Of a stretch of DNA of 64,000 bases, positions 26,401-39,000 are shown piece by piece (positions within the stretch are counted from its first letter, which is position 1; each line of letters begins with the position of its first letter). Position numbers and translations under genes: made by a program. This stretch comes from Protonemura montana (taxonomy: Eukaryota > Arthropoda > Insecta > Plecoptera > Nemouridae): the NCBI GenBank assembly GCA_947568835.1, contig OX387605.1:4898001-4962000 (forward strand), read 5' to 3'. The notes beneath the pieces are model-generated. The model made no database searches. It saw nothing but the letters and a program-made list of their open reading frames with translations, and was not told the origin of the DNA.

Positions 26401-27618
26401 CGATTGAATCTCCTGGGCCAGCCAGCACACCAGCCGACAAGTCATTGGTGACATCTTGCAACTTATAGACTCGCCATTTTATGACGTCATGTTTTTCTCA
26501 GTAAGGGGTCTCGTTGCTACGGAGTTTCTAAGAGATCGAGAAAATATATTATGGTCGTGGAAAGAAAGAAAAGGGGAACGTATTGGTATATTCCATGTTG
26601 CTTAGCTGTGTGTTCTACGTGTTATCAAAAAATGGTGGTGTATCATACTGACATGGAAAGGTAACGGAGGGAAAAATGTCGAAAGATGTCAAAATAAAAA
26701 AGGAATGAAGAAAATGTTTAGGATTTGGTTGTGTTTAAAAAGTGTTCTAGATACATATTATTATAGGATACATGAGATAAGGATGTTGTAGCGATAAGGA
26801 CACAGATAAGGACGCCCTTCCTGACATGGCCCGTAAAACCCGGCACCTCCATCTACACGAAAACGACTACCGGTATCGCACCAACGAGACTGGCTTCTTA
26901 TCAGTACTGGCATCAACTTCAGTTCTTTATTGCCAATGTTAATTGTTTAATGAATTCCAATTAATTTCATAATATTAACACATATCCATAAATAAATTCG
27001 GACGGGAAGTTAAAATAAACACGATGGGATTGTGTCACGGCCGAGTCAAGACTGACACGACTTAAAAACAGGTTTAACACGTAGTGTACCCCATTGTCGT
27101 AACTCGATACGAGCACAAACAATCACACGATTCAAACGCATGACAAATGGGCCCACGAATTTATTTATATGCATAATTATTTTTATTTTTATTATCTGAT
27201 AATCTCAAGGCAGAAAGGGCCGGCCTGTCAACGGTGTTATTTGCCGCACGACTGAATGCTAATGGGCAGAACCATTCATACCTTAATACCTCAAAGTCGT
27301 GATTTTTCAATGAAAATGCCTTGTATAAACGGTCACAGCATCGCGGGCGCTCAAATTGAAAGTGAGCCCTAATGGGCCAGATCAAAAAGTCCCTCAACCA
27401 GACAGACCAATCGAAAAATAGGCCAATTGAAAATCGTTTTACATTTCGCTACTTGACAATCTTTTGGCCGCATCGCTGTCTTCAATGTGGGCGCACGAGG
27501 AATAGGGCCAGCCCCTCTAGGGGTCCGGCAGTGACTTACAAGGCACACGTCTTCATTGCCCATGTTTTCCTATTACCAACAGATCCGCGGCCACCAAGAG
27601 TTACGAGGGGCACGCGTG

Positions 27619-27819
27619 CGTCGCGACGCCGACGCAGCATTGAGACAAATCTTCGGCGTCCCAAAAAACGCGCCTGCGCTCATCATTCATCAGGGATTAG
27701 TCGCTCAGGAAGCGCAGCGGGATGCGACACGAGGACGCTTTTATGCGATTGTCGCGCCGTGGGACGCGTCGCACGGTAACGGCGACGCACAGAACTAATT
27801 TCAACTCGACGTCGCGACG
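27619..27819. repeat. CpG-rich patch bounded by two CGTCGCGACG palindromes
   Basis: The decamer occurs at 27619-27628 and again at 27810-27819, 191 bases apart, with several more GACGC and GCGTC motifs between. The patch is open in three plus-strand frames, as GC-rich sequence tends to be, but none gives a recognisable protein. Confidence 0.75.
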
Positions 27820-30800
27820 CGTGGCATGCGACCTGGTTCGACGCGTCGGATTAACTCAGACTGGGATTGGATACAAAAGGCAGTCGCGGAAAAAGGCGGC
27901 AGATGTCACAGAATCTGTGCCAGCGAACAAATAATATCTGTCTCGCTGGCGCAGGGATTGGCCGCGAGCATTTTCTGCGGTAAGCTTTTCCACGGAGAGC
28001 ATTTTATCCGAGCTGAGCAGTATATTAAAACATTTTTCCGGGAACTTGGAGGAAATCGTTGCGACAGCCAGGTCGCGATCCATGCTTTGGAAAATCACCT
28101 TCTAACAAAACGAAAATTGACTGAAACAAATTTATATCCGGAACTCGATGAACCATCATTGCGTTAGCTAATCGACAAAGTTGGATGTTTTGTTAAATCC
28201 TCCCTTCGCCATAGATTCGTATAACATACAAGTCCCCCGGGAGGAGAATTATCACATTTAACTTGATGTTCCTTCGTTAATGTGCCTCCATTACTGCCAT
28301 CCTAAATAAAGTGCCCGCATCGTTTGATATAGCTATACGTTTTAATGGCCGCCTCACTACATTGGCGGCAGCGGCGCTCAGAAATGTGCCATTTCCAAGC
28401 TCCTAACTCAAAAACGGCGAAGGGCCGCGAGTATGTGCAGGCATGTTACCCAGTCTGGGTGTCCCAACTTTACATAATAACGTTGTCCAAGAGTGTATTA
28501 ATGTGGCGACACCTGTAAGATCTATGTCCCAGATGTGGCACGGACAGAAGAAATACGATATTTACAAGACAACGTCTCGCTTCTTCTTCTTCTCGTTCCT
28601 CTCCTTTCGGAGCTCGGCGCGCGTGAAAACTCCGCGCGACACATTAAACAAATGCAAAGACACCTAAATGACAGCAATAAATCGGCCTCCGTGAAATGTG
28701 ATGTCGTATTTCATCGCCAGCCCGCTAGGTAATGCTGCTTTCAGTGGGCGTCGTACCATTGTTAACATTTTCTCCACCTGTGATTGCACTGCGTTTCCGT
28801 TTTTTTTACTTGTAACTGGAACAAAACCGCGCCGTTGTTTCACTCGAAGACGTCCTTGATGACCGCATGGGTCCATATCTCACCACTCCCAAGAAGCCTA
28901 CGACCGAGACCAGGTTGCCTATAGGTGTGTCCACTTGCTCTGGTTACACTGCGACGCCACCTGGCATTACTCAGGCAAGGAACAGCCGGCGTCGAGGTTT
29001 CAGCATCTGGCGACAGGCCAGCAGCAGCAATCGCACGCAAAGCTAGCTGCTGTGCTTGAAGGATTTCGCTCTGCGTAGGGGAAGACTTCCAAATGATCAC
29101 ATAAGGCCGGCATACTCGGATAGGATTATAAAGAACAACACGATGATTGAGGATTAACTAATGAAAGGTCAGGGATCACGAGGCAGAAGCGCTAGCGAAG
29201 GAATTAGCAACTCTCGACTGTCAAGTCATCCGCGACCACGTGCAACTGGGGTGGGCGGGAGACACGAGGACACTGATTACTTGCTGACAAGATGCCGGAT
29301 GCTCGTCTCCGGGCTGCCGTGAGGACAAGACACTGTCGATGCTGTTGGCAGAAAGGGGCGAGGAGGCAAAAAAAAGAAGATTTACGCAGATGAGTGATGG
29401 ATGTCGCGGATTAAGACCGAAATGAATGACAATGGAAAGAAAGCTGCCTGCAAGATTTGCATAGTGCAAGATTATAGCGGGCAGGGCGCTGCGAGCGCCG
29501 CGCGTGTGGGAAATGTGATCAAAGACATCCTGGATGACAGGGGACAGACGCGGGCACGGGGAACCAAGTGAGCGATGGCTCCGAGGATTTGCAGAGAACG
29601 AGGGAAGCCCATTTGATGATTAGGAATTAGGAAGCAGTCAAGGAACTGGAGGGTGCCCGACGATAAATGTGAGAGGGGCTGAAGAATGGATGAACGACGG
29701 ATAAACCATGGTAGCGCGGTGTCAGCAATACGTCACTTTAATGTTCCACCCCTCGGTCCATAAAAATACTTGTGCGCAATCATTTAATGCACACTGCGAC
29801 TATCACGGTAGCCGGCCGGCTGCCGATGCAGGATTGAGCGAGCACTATAACCGACACTGGAGGCGTTTAACCGGCTAACGCTCGTCTGCAGTACTGACAT
29901 CATAATGGCACCTACCCAAGGATTTGGATCACGTCGACGAAGAAGGATCGTTAGCTCTACTTAAACAAATAGATTAATCATGTTTTCCTGTGAGTGTCGC
30001 GTCCCGCTATTACGCGAATCGTGGCGTTTGTGTGCAGGCAGGCTGGTGTTAGCAGCTCTCGATTGGAGGCCTTCCAGATGCGCCTTGAACGGGACGGGGG
30101 GGCGGGCGTGGTCGCCGCCGTACCAGACGCTCCGGCGTCGACCGCGACAACGACGCTAGTCAGCTGGTTTAAAGGGACACTGGTCGGTCCGGCGAAACGT
30201 GTTTTCAGTGACGACGTAGCGAAATTTACCAATTAAAAGCGCTTCGTGTCGAGTCTAACAACCCGAGATTGTGTCGGGGTTCCCTCCCTCGAAGAGGACA
30301 GAGGGCAGCAAACCAAAGCCAAAGTGGAATGTAATGAGAGGCTTTAAATGCCTTTGTTATGAGTGTCCATGCCGAGGAATGAGACACTGGCCCTCGTGGC
30401 ATTCTCGACTTGTGTTACACTCTGGAAAACCTTCGGCTGCCGCGAGTCCAATGGAAACACACTCGCACGCTCGCTCTTGTATTACCATAATGAGCGTGGA
30501 CGTGAGTGTATGTGTTTTGAACAGGCGTCAGCGCAAGGTTGCTGTCCGTAGAGCTTACTTCCCCGTCCAAATGCGTGCTGGAAGCGCCCGTAATGGAAGC
30601 AACATGGTAAACTAACCGATGCAAATTGTTAATACCACCAAAGGAGTAGTGCCGCATTGTCACACGATTTAATTGTAAGTAATTTCACTGAATAACATAA
30701 TATTTTCCCCGTATGCTAAAATCTATCACGTTATCCTTGGTGAAGACAAACACCCATATATATTTCGCAGGATAAAAATATATGTAAATTGGCTGCGCCC

Positions 30801-31472
30801 AGAGAGGCAGGCTCTCGTGGATCCGCACTGCACAACTTTATTATTTCACAGTTGGTAACAAGAAAATATGTACGTTTGCATGCGACGCACCTCGCCGCAC
30901 AAATTGTGCGTTCCTAAATTTTCGCACAGAGCAATGGCCGCCCGTGCTCACCAGGCAGCGTCGAAGTGGCAATAGCAGCACGAAGATTTATGCGGTATCG
31001 CAATTCAAGAATTATTGGATTTTAAATACAATAAGTTGCTTGAGCTTAGGCCCGACTTGTACATTTAACGAGGATAATACAGCTTTAGGGCGTGGTGAAT
31101 GCTAAATCTCTTCCACTGTGCATCTTTCGAAGCGATTATCAAAAACGTCCTATACGTATCCCTCTCGCCTATCATCGTCAACCACGAGAAATAAGACCTA
31201 AAGCCTAGATCATCCTTCCTTCCCACAGCTCACTGAGCTTCCCTACCAAGGACAAAGTCAGGACTCGAGACTAGACTTTCGCTGCAAGGTAGCCAGCCCG
31301 CCGCAAGAAGGCGTCGGAGTCGTTGTCGTCTTCTTACTGCACACGATTGTGTCTCAAACAAACAGACACGAGAACCCACTCAACGTTTTCGGGCACGCTA
31401 GCAACGTGACAACTTTTTAATAAGTCACAACCCTCAGGGGGGTCGTTACTGGCGCTCAGAACGATGGCGCGG

Positions 31473-31500
31473 CGTCGTCGTCGTCGTCGTCGTCGTCGTC
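31473..31500 (+). repeat. (CGT)n trinucleotide microsatellite
   Basis: About nine perfect units of CGT/GTC, directly followed by GACGG. It is part of the wider tendency of this window to carry GTC/GAC-type CpG-rich repeats. Confidence 0.95.
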
Positions 31501-32897
31501 GACGGTGCGAACGGCGCTAGCGACGCCATAAGATGCCGGAAGGGATATCGAGAGGCGTTACTCGAGCACAGTTGAGACCGTAGGACAAAAACAAAAGCCA
31601 CAAAGCGAAACTTTGTTGCAGTGCCAAGAATCTGAACTCGGCTCGGTTGGGTGGTGGATCTTATAGAGATGAGAGCTGCTAACTCAGCTTGGACGGAGCG
31701 GGCGCGACGATTAAAATAGAGACGAACTGCTCTAATTTAAACATCATTATGAAAATGCCGGGACGACGCCCTTCTTAATTTTAGATTGATGACTTTTCAG
31801 TTTCGTGGTTTAATATTGTCGCATGACTTTTTGGATGTAGCTATTTTTGACTATTTGCACGGTAATGTTATTAGGAAAGCCTGCCAGAATCCGCGAGTCG
31901 CTTCAAAACTTTGGCGCGAATCTACCTCGGTTCGCTTGCCAGGCAGTTCCGAGAAAACTATTTTTAATTATTTTTCTCAGTCTTGTCAGCCATGCCGAGT
32001 GATGAGTGGGTGCTGCTTGCAAAGCCGCCATCTCTTGACAATTAAAACAACTCACTCTCGAGAACAACAAACGCAAAAGTACCATACCTACTTCTATTTT
32101 CGCGCACGTACAAATTATTTCGTCACCTTTCAAGACCTGCAATTTGAAAGCAACTTGTCTCACGGTCCTTGAAACTGATTTAGCAAATCAACATTGTGCA
32201 GTCGCTCGAACACAAAGATACCCCGAAGATAGCGATTCGGTTTATTTCTTTGCCCTGATAATCCTTAATCATGATGTAGTGTTGTGATTGCTCGTGGCAC
32301 GCTGTGATCGATTGTCCTGGCCAGGGCGTTGCTCTAAAGTAGATCGCGGCCGCTGTCTGTTCTGTTGGCAGCCAAAGCAAACGCTGCGTGCAGCAGTCAG
32401 TGGCCAGATGCGATGCGGCCGTCCAGTGGCGAGTGTGTGGGCGACCTCTCCGACTAACAGACTGTTTAAACTTTAAAGGACTGGCCGCCCAGAGGTGAAT
32501 TACTAATTACTGACCGGGCTTGGTAGTTAATCATCACCGATTAATAGTCAAGGTGGTTTCGACGCCGACTGCTCTTTAGTCACTTCCGTTAAGTTAGGTT
32601 AGGTTGAGCATTTAGATGAATTTGCAATGTAAGTTGCATGCTAGAAAGCAGGGCTAAATAAATCTTAGCATGTCTTGTGTTCGAAATCTTTCTGCCAAAC
32701 TGTCCCTGACGTGGCTATCTTCTGGACACCACGGTGCGCAGCGCCTTAGTTCTTTGTACAAATTGCCACTGGGCGCATCTACTGCAGGTTAGGAGGTCGA
32801 GCAGGCAACTTGGCCACCACGCGGCGCCACCAGCCATTAATTAGACACGCGACCCATCGTGGTGCTAATCCTCTTGTGCGAGCGGGAGGTCAGACTG

Positions 32898-32921
32898 CCC
32901 CCTCCCCCCACCCCCCCACCC
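32898..32921 (-). repeat. C-rich block, G-quadruplex motif on the minus strand
   Basis: The plus strand has C5, T, C6, A, C7, A, C3. On the minus strand this is four G-tracts with single-base loops, a textbook intramolecular quadruplex motif, and it would appear in the semaphorin pre-mRNA if this region is transcribed intron. The plus strand could form the complementary i-motif. Confidence 0.8.
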
Positions 32922-33173
32922 TAGCCCATCGCCACCCGCATGCCGTGCGCCCTCGGGGAGCACACGCAGAAAACAACAGGGAAATCAGACGTGGTCGTAA
33001 AGAAAAGGAAAAATAACCGTGTTCTCTCATGGTATATTCGTTCGCGAGAGGAACATTAGTTAACCCAAATTAAGACTCATTCAGAATATGAACGAGCGAT
33101 CAGCGTTAATGACAGGTCGTCTCAAAAGCGTACTGAGGTAAACGATCTGAACATTTTGATTTAATTATAATTA

Positions 33174-33193
33174 CCCCCCCCCCCCCCCCCCCC
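33174..33193 (+). repeat. Poly-C tract, 20 bases
   Basis: This is an uninterrupted run of 20 cytosines after an AT-rich stretch, about 250 bases from the C-rich block at 32898-32921. It reads as poly-G in the direction of semaphorin transcription. Confidence 0.95.
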
Positions 33194-35853
33194 ATACATA
33201 ACAACTTCCTGCTACAAGGAGAAAAATAAAGTATCTTGTACAGAATCAAAACGTAATATGCTTCTTAATTATGAACTAAGCTCACAAATTTGTATGGGGT
33301 AATTGGCATGTTTTATTTCTTGTGCTTGAGTGAGCGGCGCGTTAAGTCTTTCTTTACTTGTTACATAAAAGACGATAGTCGAAATTAGCCAGGTTGCTAT
33401 AGCAATATAGCAATGGCCTACGTGAACGTGTAAGACCGAAGGGGTGAGTCCCAAAAATTATACTTTAAAATTCATGGATATAATTCACCAAGAAACGCGA
33501 GTTTAATAACAAGGAAAGTTGGATATAAAACGAATAAGTTTCGCGTTAGAAATTCTGGAAGGAATGATAAAACAGGGTAGCTGCGTCGAGTGTTATACGA
33601 TTCGCATGAGGCTCAGTCAGACGCTGCATCCTACCACCCCTTCTAATGGGACGTCTTCACATAAAGATCTGGCCCGTTCTGCAGTTGAATCATAAGACCG
33701 GTGGCAAGACGTGCCACCCGTGCCATTTTACTTCTGGTAATTCCACTGTCAAATATTTGCCAAAGTGCTCAATACTTCACGTACTCAACGTAATAATTTG
33801 CTCGTTCCAATGAAATTACTATAGAACGCGAGCACCAAATTAGTTTTACGCGAAAATCAGGTCAAGGCGCTCCAACTGTTTGCAAAAGCTCGCCGAGAGC
33901 GGCACACAAAATTATTCGGGAAGTTTCAAATTAACTTATCTGCGAGCAAACTGTTAAACAACAACACACACACAAAAAAAAGTTTCGGAATTTCATAAAG
34001 CTGACCATGAGTTTATTCGAAAGTACTGTCGATAAAAAGTCTGCGCTGCAATCTTATTTGTGTGCAAAGTTCGGATGGATCGTTGTGATCGCATAAAACG
34101 TGATCGCATGGTAAGTTTGACAGTTGCTGTCGTCGAGCGCAAGGCCCGGTCCGGCGCCTGGTGGTGAGCTAGCAAGAAACACAAGTAGACCAGTGAACTT
34201 GTCACCGAAGTTTCCTCCAGGGAGTCGACAGAATCGACAACCAACTTGATTGCAAAAACATCCGGTGTGCGACTAACGAGACAGCAGGCCAGGGCTGGGG
34301 AGGTACCGGCAAGGGGCTCTTTTCAAACCATCTAGGACATGAGTTTACAATGCATCGAAACTTACCGTCGAGTTGAAATTAAGAGCAGTGCAAAATCTTC
34401 TCGATTTACAGGTCATTGCGAACGGCATCAGTATAAAGAAAATGGCGTGTCGAATTTCCAGCACAGAAGAAAACCAAGGAAATTAGAGAAAAAGAAAGAA
34501 TGAGTGAAGCAGGACTGTTACTAAAGCATCGCATACCACTTCCATTTACTACCAGCAAGACCGTGAATTCTGACACCATTATCCAAACGGAATTAGAATT
34601 TTCAGCATAACTGACTGTTATTGCTTCGTTTTAATTCTACATTTCTCTCTGGAGCTTCTTTCTCCGCCCCAAAATTTCAGCTGTCGTGAACTCCGGCTGA
34701 CAAACGTGTTTATTCTGAGAGCCACTAGGCAGCAGTTCATTTGAGCCCGGTGTCCCTTCTAGCATCGCGTCGCGACGCCCGGCGTCGTCCCACCCCGTCC
34801 GCCTCGCGGCATCCCCATGGATGAATAGAGAAACTCACCGAAATATCCAGCCAGGAATGCTTCCTGCTTCCACCACGGAAATCTACTCGCGTGCTCGCTC
34901 GCTGCTAATAGGAGCCGCATGGATTTTACTATCCTGTGCCTTTCATTTTTATTAGGTTCTAAAAACCACTGCCAAGCAATAATATTGTTCCTAGCGCGCT
35001 AGAATTTATTTTAGAATGTCTTGGAGTTTAAGATCGTTTTAAACACCCCTGGCCGTGTTGTGAAACCGTCAAATGCAGATTTGTTTTAGCATGCCATGGT
35101 ATTTATCGTGACAAATATGCAGCTTTTCCGCCATATGGACCCAACGCCCCATAGAACCTTACTCATCCTGCATTGCAGGCGACAAGCCGACCCGTGAGAT
35201 GGCGTCATGAAAAAAATACGGCAGAGGGGTAAAAATTTGTTGGCGCAAAGGCGAGGGTGTGTGTACGAAAGAAGAGAAAAACGGCGCAAACAAAAAAATG
35301 GCAGAGCAGAGTCGAGTTTGGCGTCGGTGGCGTCGCGCAACGCACCCAAGTGATGGAAAGCGACAGTGTCAAGCGTGGAGTCTAATTACCAGGGGACGCC
35401 GACGGCCTCCATGCAAGCGTGCCCCTGGTTGGCAGGCAGCCAGCGGTACACTGGCACAGTTCGCGCGAATTGAGCGAACGTGAACAATGCATCTGAGCAA
35501 GATGGATGGGGCGAGATGCGTTCGGGGAAAAAACCGCAACAGAATATCGTCAACAGTGACGGCGCGTTCGCAGGGAACGAAGATGTCAGCTGCGAAAATT
35601 CTGCGTGACACTTTGCCGAAAGCAAATTTCAATACAAATGAGATGTAAGTGTGAATTGGCGCGTCACGCAAACGCCCTATTGTTGTGTCGACGACTTTGG
35701 GTCGGGCCGATTCGTTGCGTGCCGCGTGCGGGCGAGATCGAGTAGAATCCAAAATCCGCAGAAACGAGCGATAATTTACGTGCGAAACTGTTTTAGAAAG
35801 TTACAAAGCGATTTGCGGGCGCAACAAAGAAAGAAACCCGGTGGCAAGAGAAA

Positions 35854-36010
35854 GGGTGGGTTTGGATTGGGTGGATTTTGGGGAGGGTGATGAAGGTGTG
35901 CGAGAAGAGAACTGATAAATCAGTGTCCGATGCACATCTCGTCTTACTTGTGGGGTGGGGGGCGTCGTTGTTAGCCGTCGCGACGCTGGGAGGAGGGGAG
36001 GGGTGGAGAG
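35854..36010 (+). repeat. G-rich block with quadruplex-like tracts
   Basis: Several GGG to GGGGGG tracts cluster here on the plus strand: 35854-35887, 35951-35962 and 35988-36004. The CGTCGCGACG palindrome at 35976-35985 lies inside the block. No reading frame of interest was seen. Confidence 0.6.
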
Positions 36011-39000
36011 GAGAGAGATTAGTACACAACGCGTCGGGAGACGGGACGGAAAACTAAAGGGAATTTGTGCGCCGAAAAATCGGTGCGGTGTAAAGAAAGG
36101 GCGCCGAAAGTTTCCACAGTCAGCGTTCGGTTTTCTTGCAATGGCTTTGTGGACCGTTTCCGTACAATGATTTCTCTTAGCAACAAAGACTATTTTCGAG
36201 TCGTTTCTTGAGCCGAAAACTATACTAGAGCGGGAGAATGTCTTGAAAATGAACTCTATATCTGTGTGGTAATCGTGGATTTCCCAAGAGATGGATCAGT
36301 GGTCCAGTTGTCGACAGTTCATCCCCGGTGAAAGGTCATCGCTCATCGACAGATGCCAATTAGGGGCAAACAGCGAAATGTGAATCGATGAGAGTGGGGG
36401 GGCGTTGATGTCATCATTGCATGTCGACAATGTCGTGTCAAACAACTTAATTTGTGAATTATCTTTATTCGGTTGTATGTGTGTTACGTGTTTATGTAAA
36501 TGAAGCTGAGCATAAATGCCTGTAAAACCAATCACGATTTAGGAGGTCATAACCGACACGAACAATCATTTGCGTTTGAAACGGTTTGAAAGCTCGAGAT
36601 CGAATCGCGCCGTTTAAATTAGCCAACCCATGTGCTTTTTGAATTTCAAATTAACAGCAACGCCGTAAATAATGGATAATTTTTAAACTAACGACTTGGC
36701 TTGCACACATGGAGTACGCACGCGCGTACGACACATGCTAGTTGTAGTAATGCACACCTCGAATATTATATTAAACACAGCTCACCTCTCAACGTAACAC
36801 TCCTACACGAATAATACCTTTACGATGTAATTTTAAGTTTCTACGACACGTAAAGAGTAGTATTTACTGTCGGCGGTGTTTGTTTAAGTCTGCGCACGTA
36901 TTTGTCAATTGCTATGTTGCGCGGAGGCCGGTACGCATGGCGCCCATGCCTAGCACAGGAAGTAACGCATTTTTCACGCACTGTGCGCGTGGATGACGGT
37001 TGGAGGTGGTAGGGCCGGTCTGTCAAGACGCACCACAACGCGACATACAGAGACGGATCCTAAAATAATAAATAGCCGATCCCTTCCGAATTCTGAACTA
37101 CTATATAGCTTTTGTGTGAGAATATTTTATTTACTCTCTAAACATGAGATGAAGAATATACTTTTCTGGCAACAACTCTCGACCGAACTTTGGAGATAAA
37201 TAAAACAAATATGGGGAGCGTACGATCTGCAGAAGAGAATGGTACATCAATGCTCACGTGTGGGAACGTCCGGATTCATTGAATTAGATTTGATGTGCGC
37301 CGGGAAGTCCGATTGGCGAGCGGAAGGTGATTTGAGCGGGCGATGGCGCTAAGTTCGGGAAGACATGATTTCCAAACGATTTAATAAAATATTCATCGCG
37401 CGGCCGCTCGCCACCCGCCTCGACGCCGCGCTCGTGAACTTGCTCGACCAGACAATTGAAAGTTTATACTGAAAACAGCCGCCGGGCGGCCGGTTGGCGG
37501 CCGGGGAGCCACACAAAAACCCGAACACCAGATTTCACATTCAAGTTTTCGAACTCGTAATTTTTTCAAAACTTATTGCTTAAAGCGCGCGGCAACGCAG
37601 AAAAGGGAATTTTCCGTTATTTTTTCCATACAGAGAACCTAAAATAATAAAGCCTATGGTAAAAAAAAGAGTCCATGTGCAGGGTTGGAACGAGATTTCA
37701 TCCGCGTGCACACACGAATAGGATTATCTGGGAAATGCTTACGGCCCGCAGGCTAAACTAAAGACCCACCAAACCGCGCGGGGAAACGAAAATTAAATCG
37801 CGCGTATTATACAAACCCAAGCGAGTTCCTCACCTGCACACCCTTCGAAACCTGACAAAATTGCCCCGTATTGCGTGAGGCTGACCCCCCTACATCATCC
37901 TCATTAAATGCCGTATCATCATACCCTTAGGTAAACAGGGTGGCGCTCTAGGTCCCAGTTGATCGCGTGCACGTTATACTTTGCTTATCAAACGCCTATC
38001 GTTCACCAAGCGCTCGTTTTAACTCGTACCGTAAAAGCACACTGTTATATCAATCTCTGGCACCACGGCTATAGGAGGTGAACTCGGTTTATTAGCCATT
38101 AGTCCACCGATGATTGAGTGTCATGTGCCGCCCTACGAGAATGTCACAATGGCCCCCCCACCCACACCCTGGCTTCAAAGTTGAGGCCCCTCACAGGTTG
38201 TGACGTGTTAGCATTGTTTGGGAATATATATTCCGAGCGTTCAATAAGCAATTACCAATTTCGAAACACTTACACGTCGAGCGAACTAGATTTGTACAAC
38301 TGTTATAATCAAGTCAAGGGGAATAAAATGGTAATTTTAGTTCTAGTGTCAATGAGACGTGAAGTGACGCCCGTTGTGCCCGCGAACGGGACCGTGTGAG
38401 GTCGACAAACGACGCGGGTCACAGAGGTTCACGGCGAACGTTTCAATCTTGACGACTCGGTCGCGCTACTTTCGAGTCGCTGTTGAACTGGATGAGAGAA
38501 TCTTTGTGGTTTAATTGAAGTGATTAGACGAGAAGGTAATCGCATGTCGGCGACGACCCGAAATTCATTGACGTGAGATCCGTTACGTGGATGATAGCAG
38601 CGACTTGCACGAGTGTTTTCAGGCTTCTTTGAAACTCGCCTTTTATGTTCGGTTTTAGTCGCGCGTTGAATTATGGACGCCGTGCTCGCACGAATTAACT
38701 TATATTTTCAGAAAAACGATGCAGTTTTAAATTAGCAATCATGTTACCTTTATTACGCGCCTGTGCAGGATGAATAACAAACCACTTAACATCATAATTA
38801 GGCAACATTTTTCGAGCGTGCATTTTTCCGGGTTTTTACCACTAGAAAACCGAAACGACGCGCCGCGCAATTTTGCAAGTCTTTTCTTCGTAACTTTCTT
38901 GCTTTTTTTTTCCTTGCACCACTTTCGTCCTCTTGTCTAGGAAATTTCGTGTGCCACCGAGGCAGATAACAACGGCGTGGCCGACCGCGTAGCACTTCAA

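Larger units (their letters stand above)
23208..35000 (-). other. Probable long 5' intron of the semaphorin gene, proximal part
   Basis: This is the sequence upstream of the first recognised exon. The strong acceptor at 23208 shows that a spliced segment precedes it, so at least the proximal part is intron. Contents seen: a POU/homeodomain site cluster at 23433-23489, a CpG-rich stretch at 27600-27850 with two CGTCGCGACG palindromes, a (CGT)n tract at 31473-31500, a C-rich quadruplex block at 32898-32921, a 20-base poly-C run, and an ATG-led candidate 5' exon at 34839-34920 that I rejected because it lacks the expected residues. Confidence 0.6.

Noticed and set aside
27556..27934. Several overlapping plus-strand open frames in the CpG-rich patch.
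   Set aside because: GC-rich sequence has few stops in any frame; the translations are Arg/Ala-rich and differ in each frame without resembling a protein family.
32590..32608. Two TTAGG units, resembling the insect telomere repeat.
   Set aside because: Two units are expected by chance; there is no array.
34839..34920. Candidate first coding exon on the minus strand: ATG, 27 codons, GTGAGT donor, ending in the phase required by the exon at 23111-23207.
   Set aside because: The peptide starts MRLLLAAS but lacks a full signal peptide and the conserved residues expected just before GEEQVQRF. ATG plus matching phase occurs by chance, and a second unrelated stretch shows the same.
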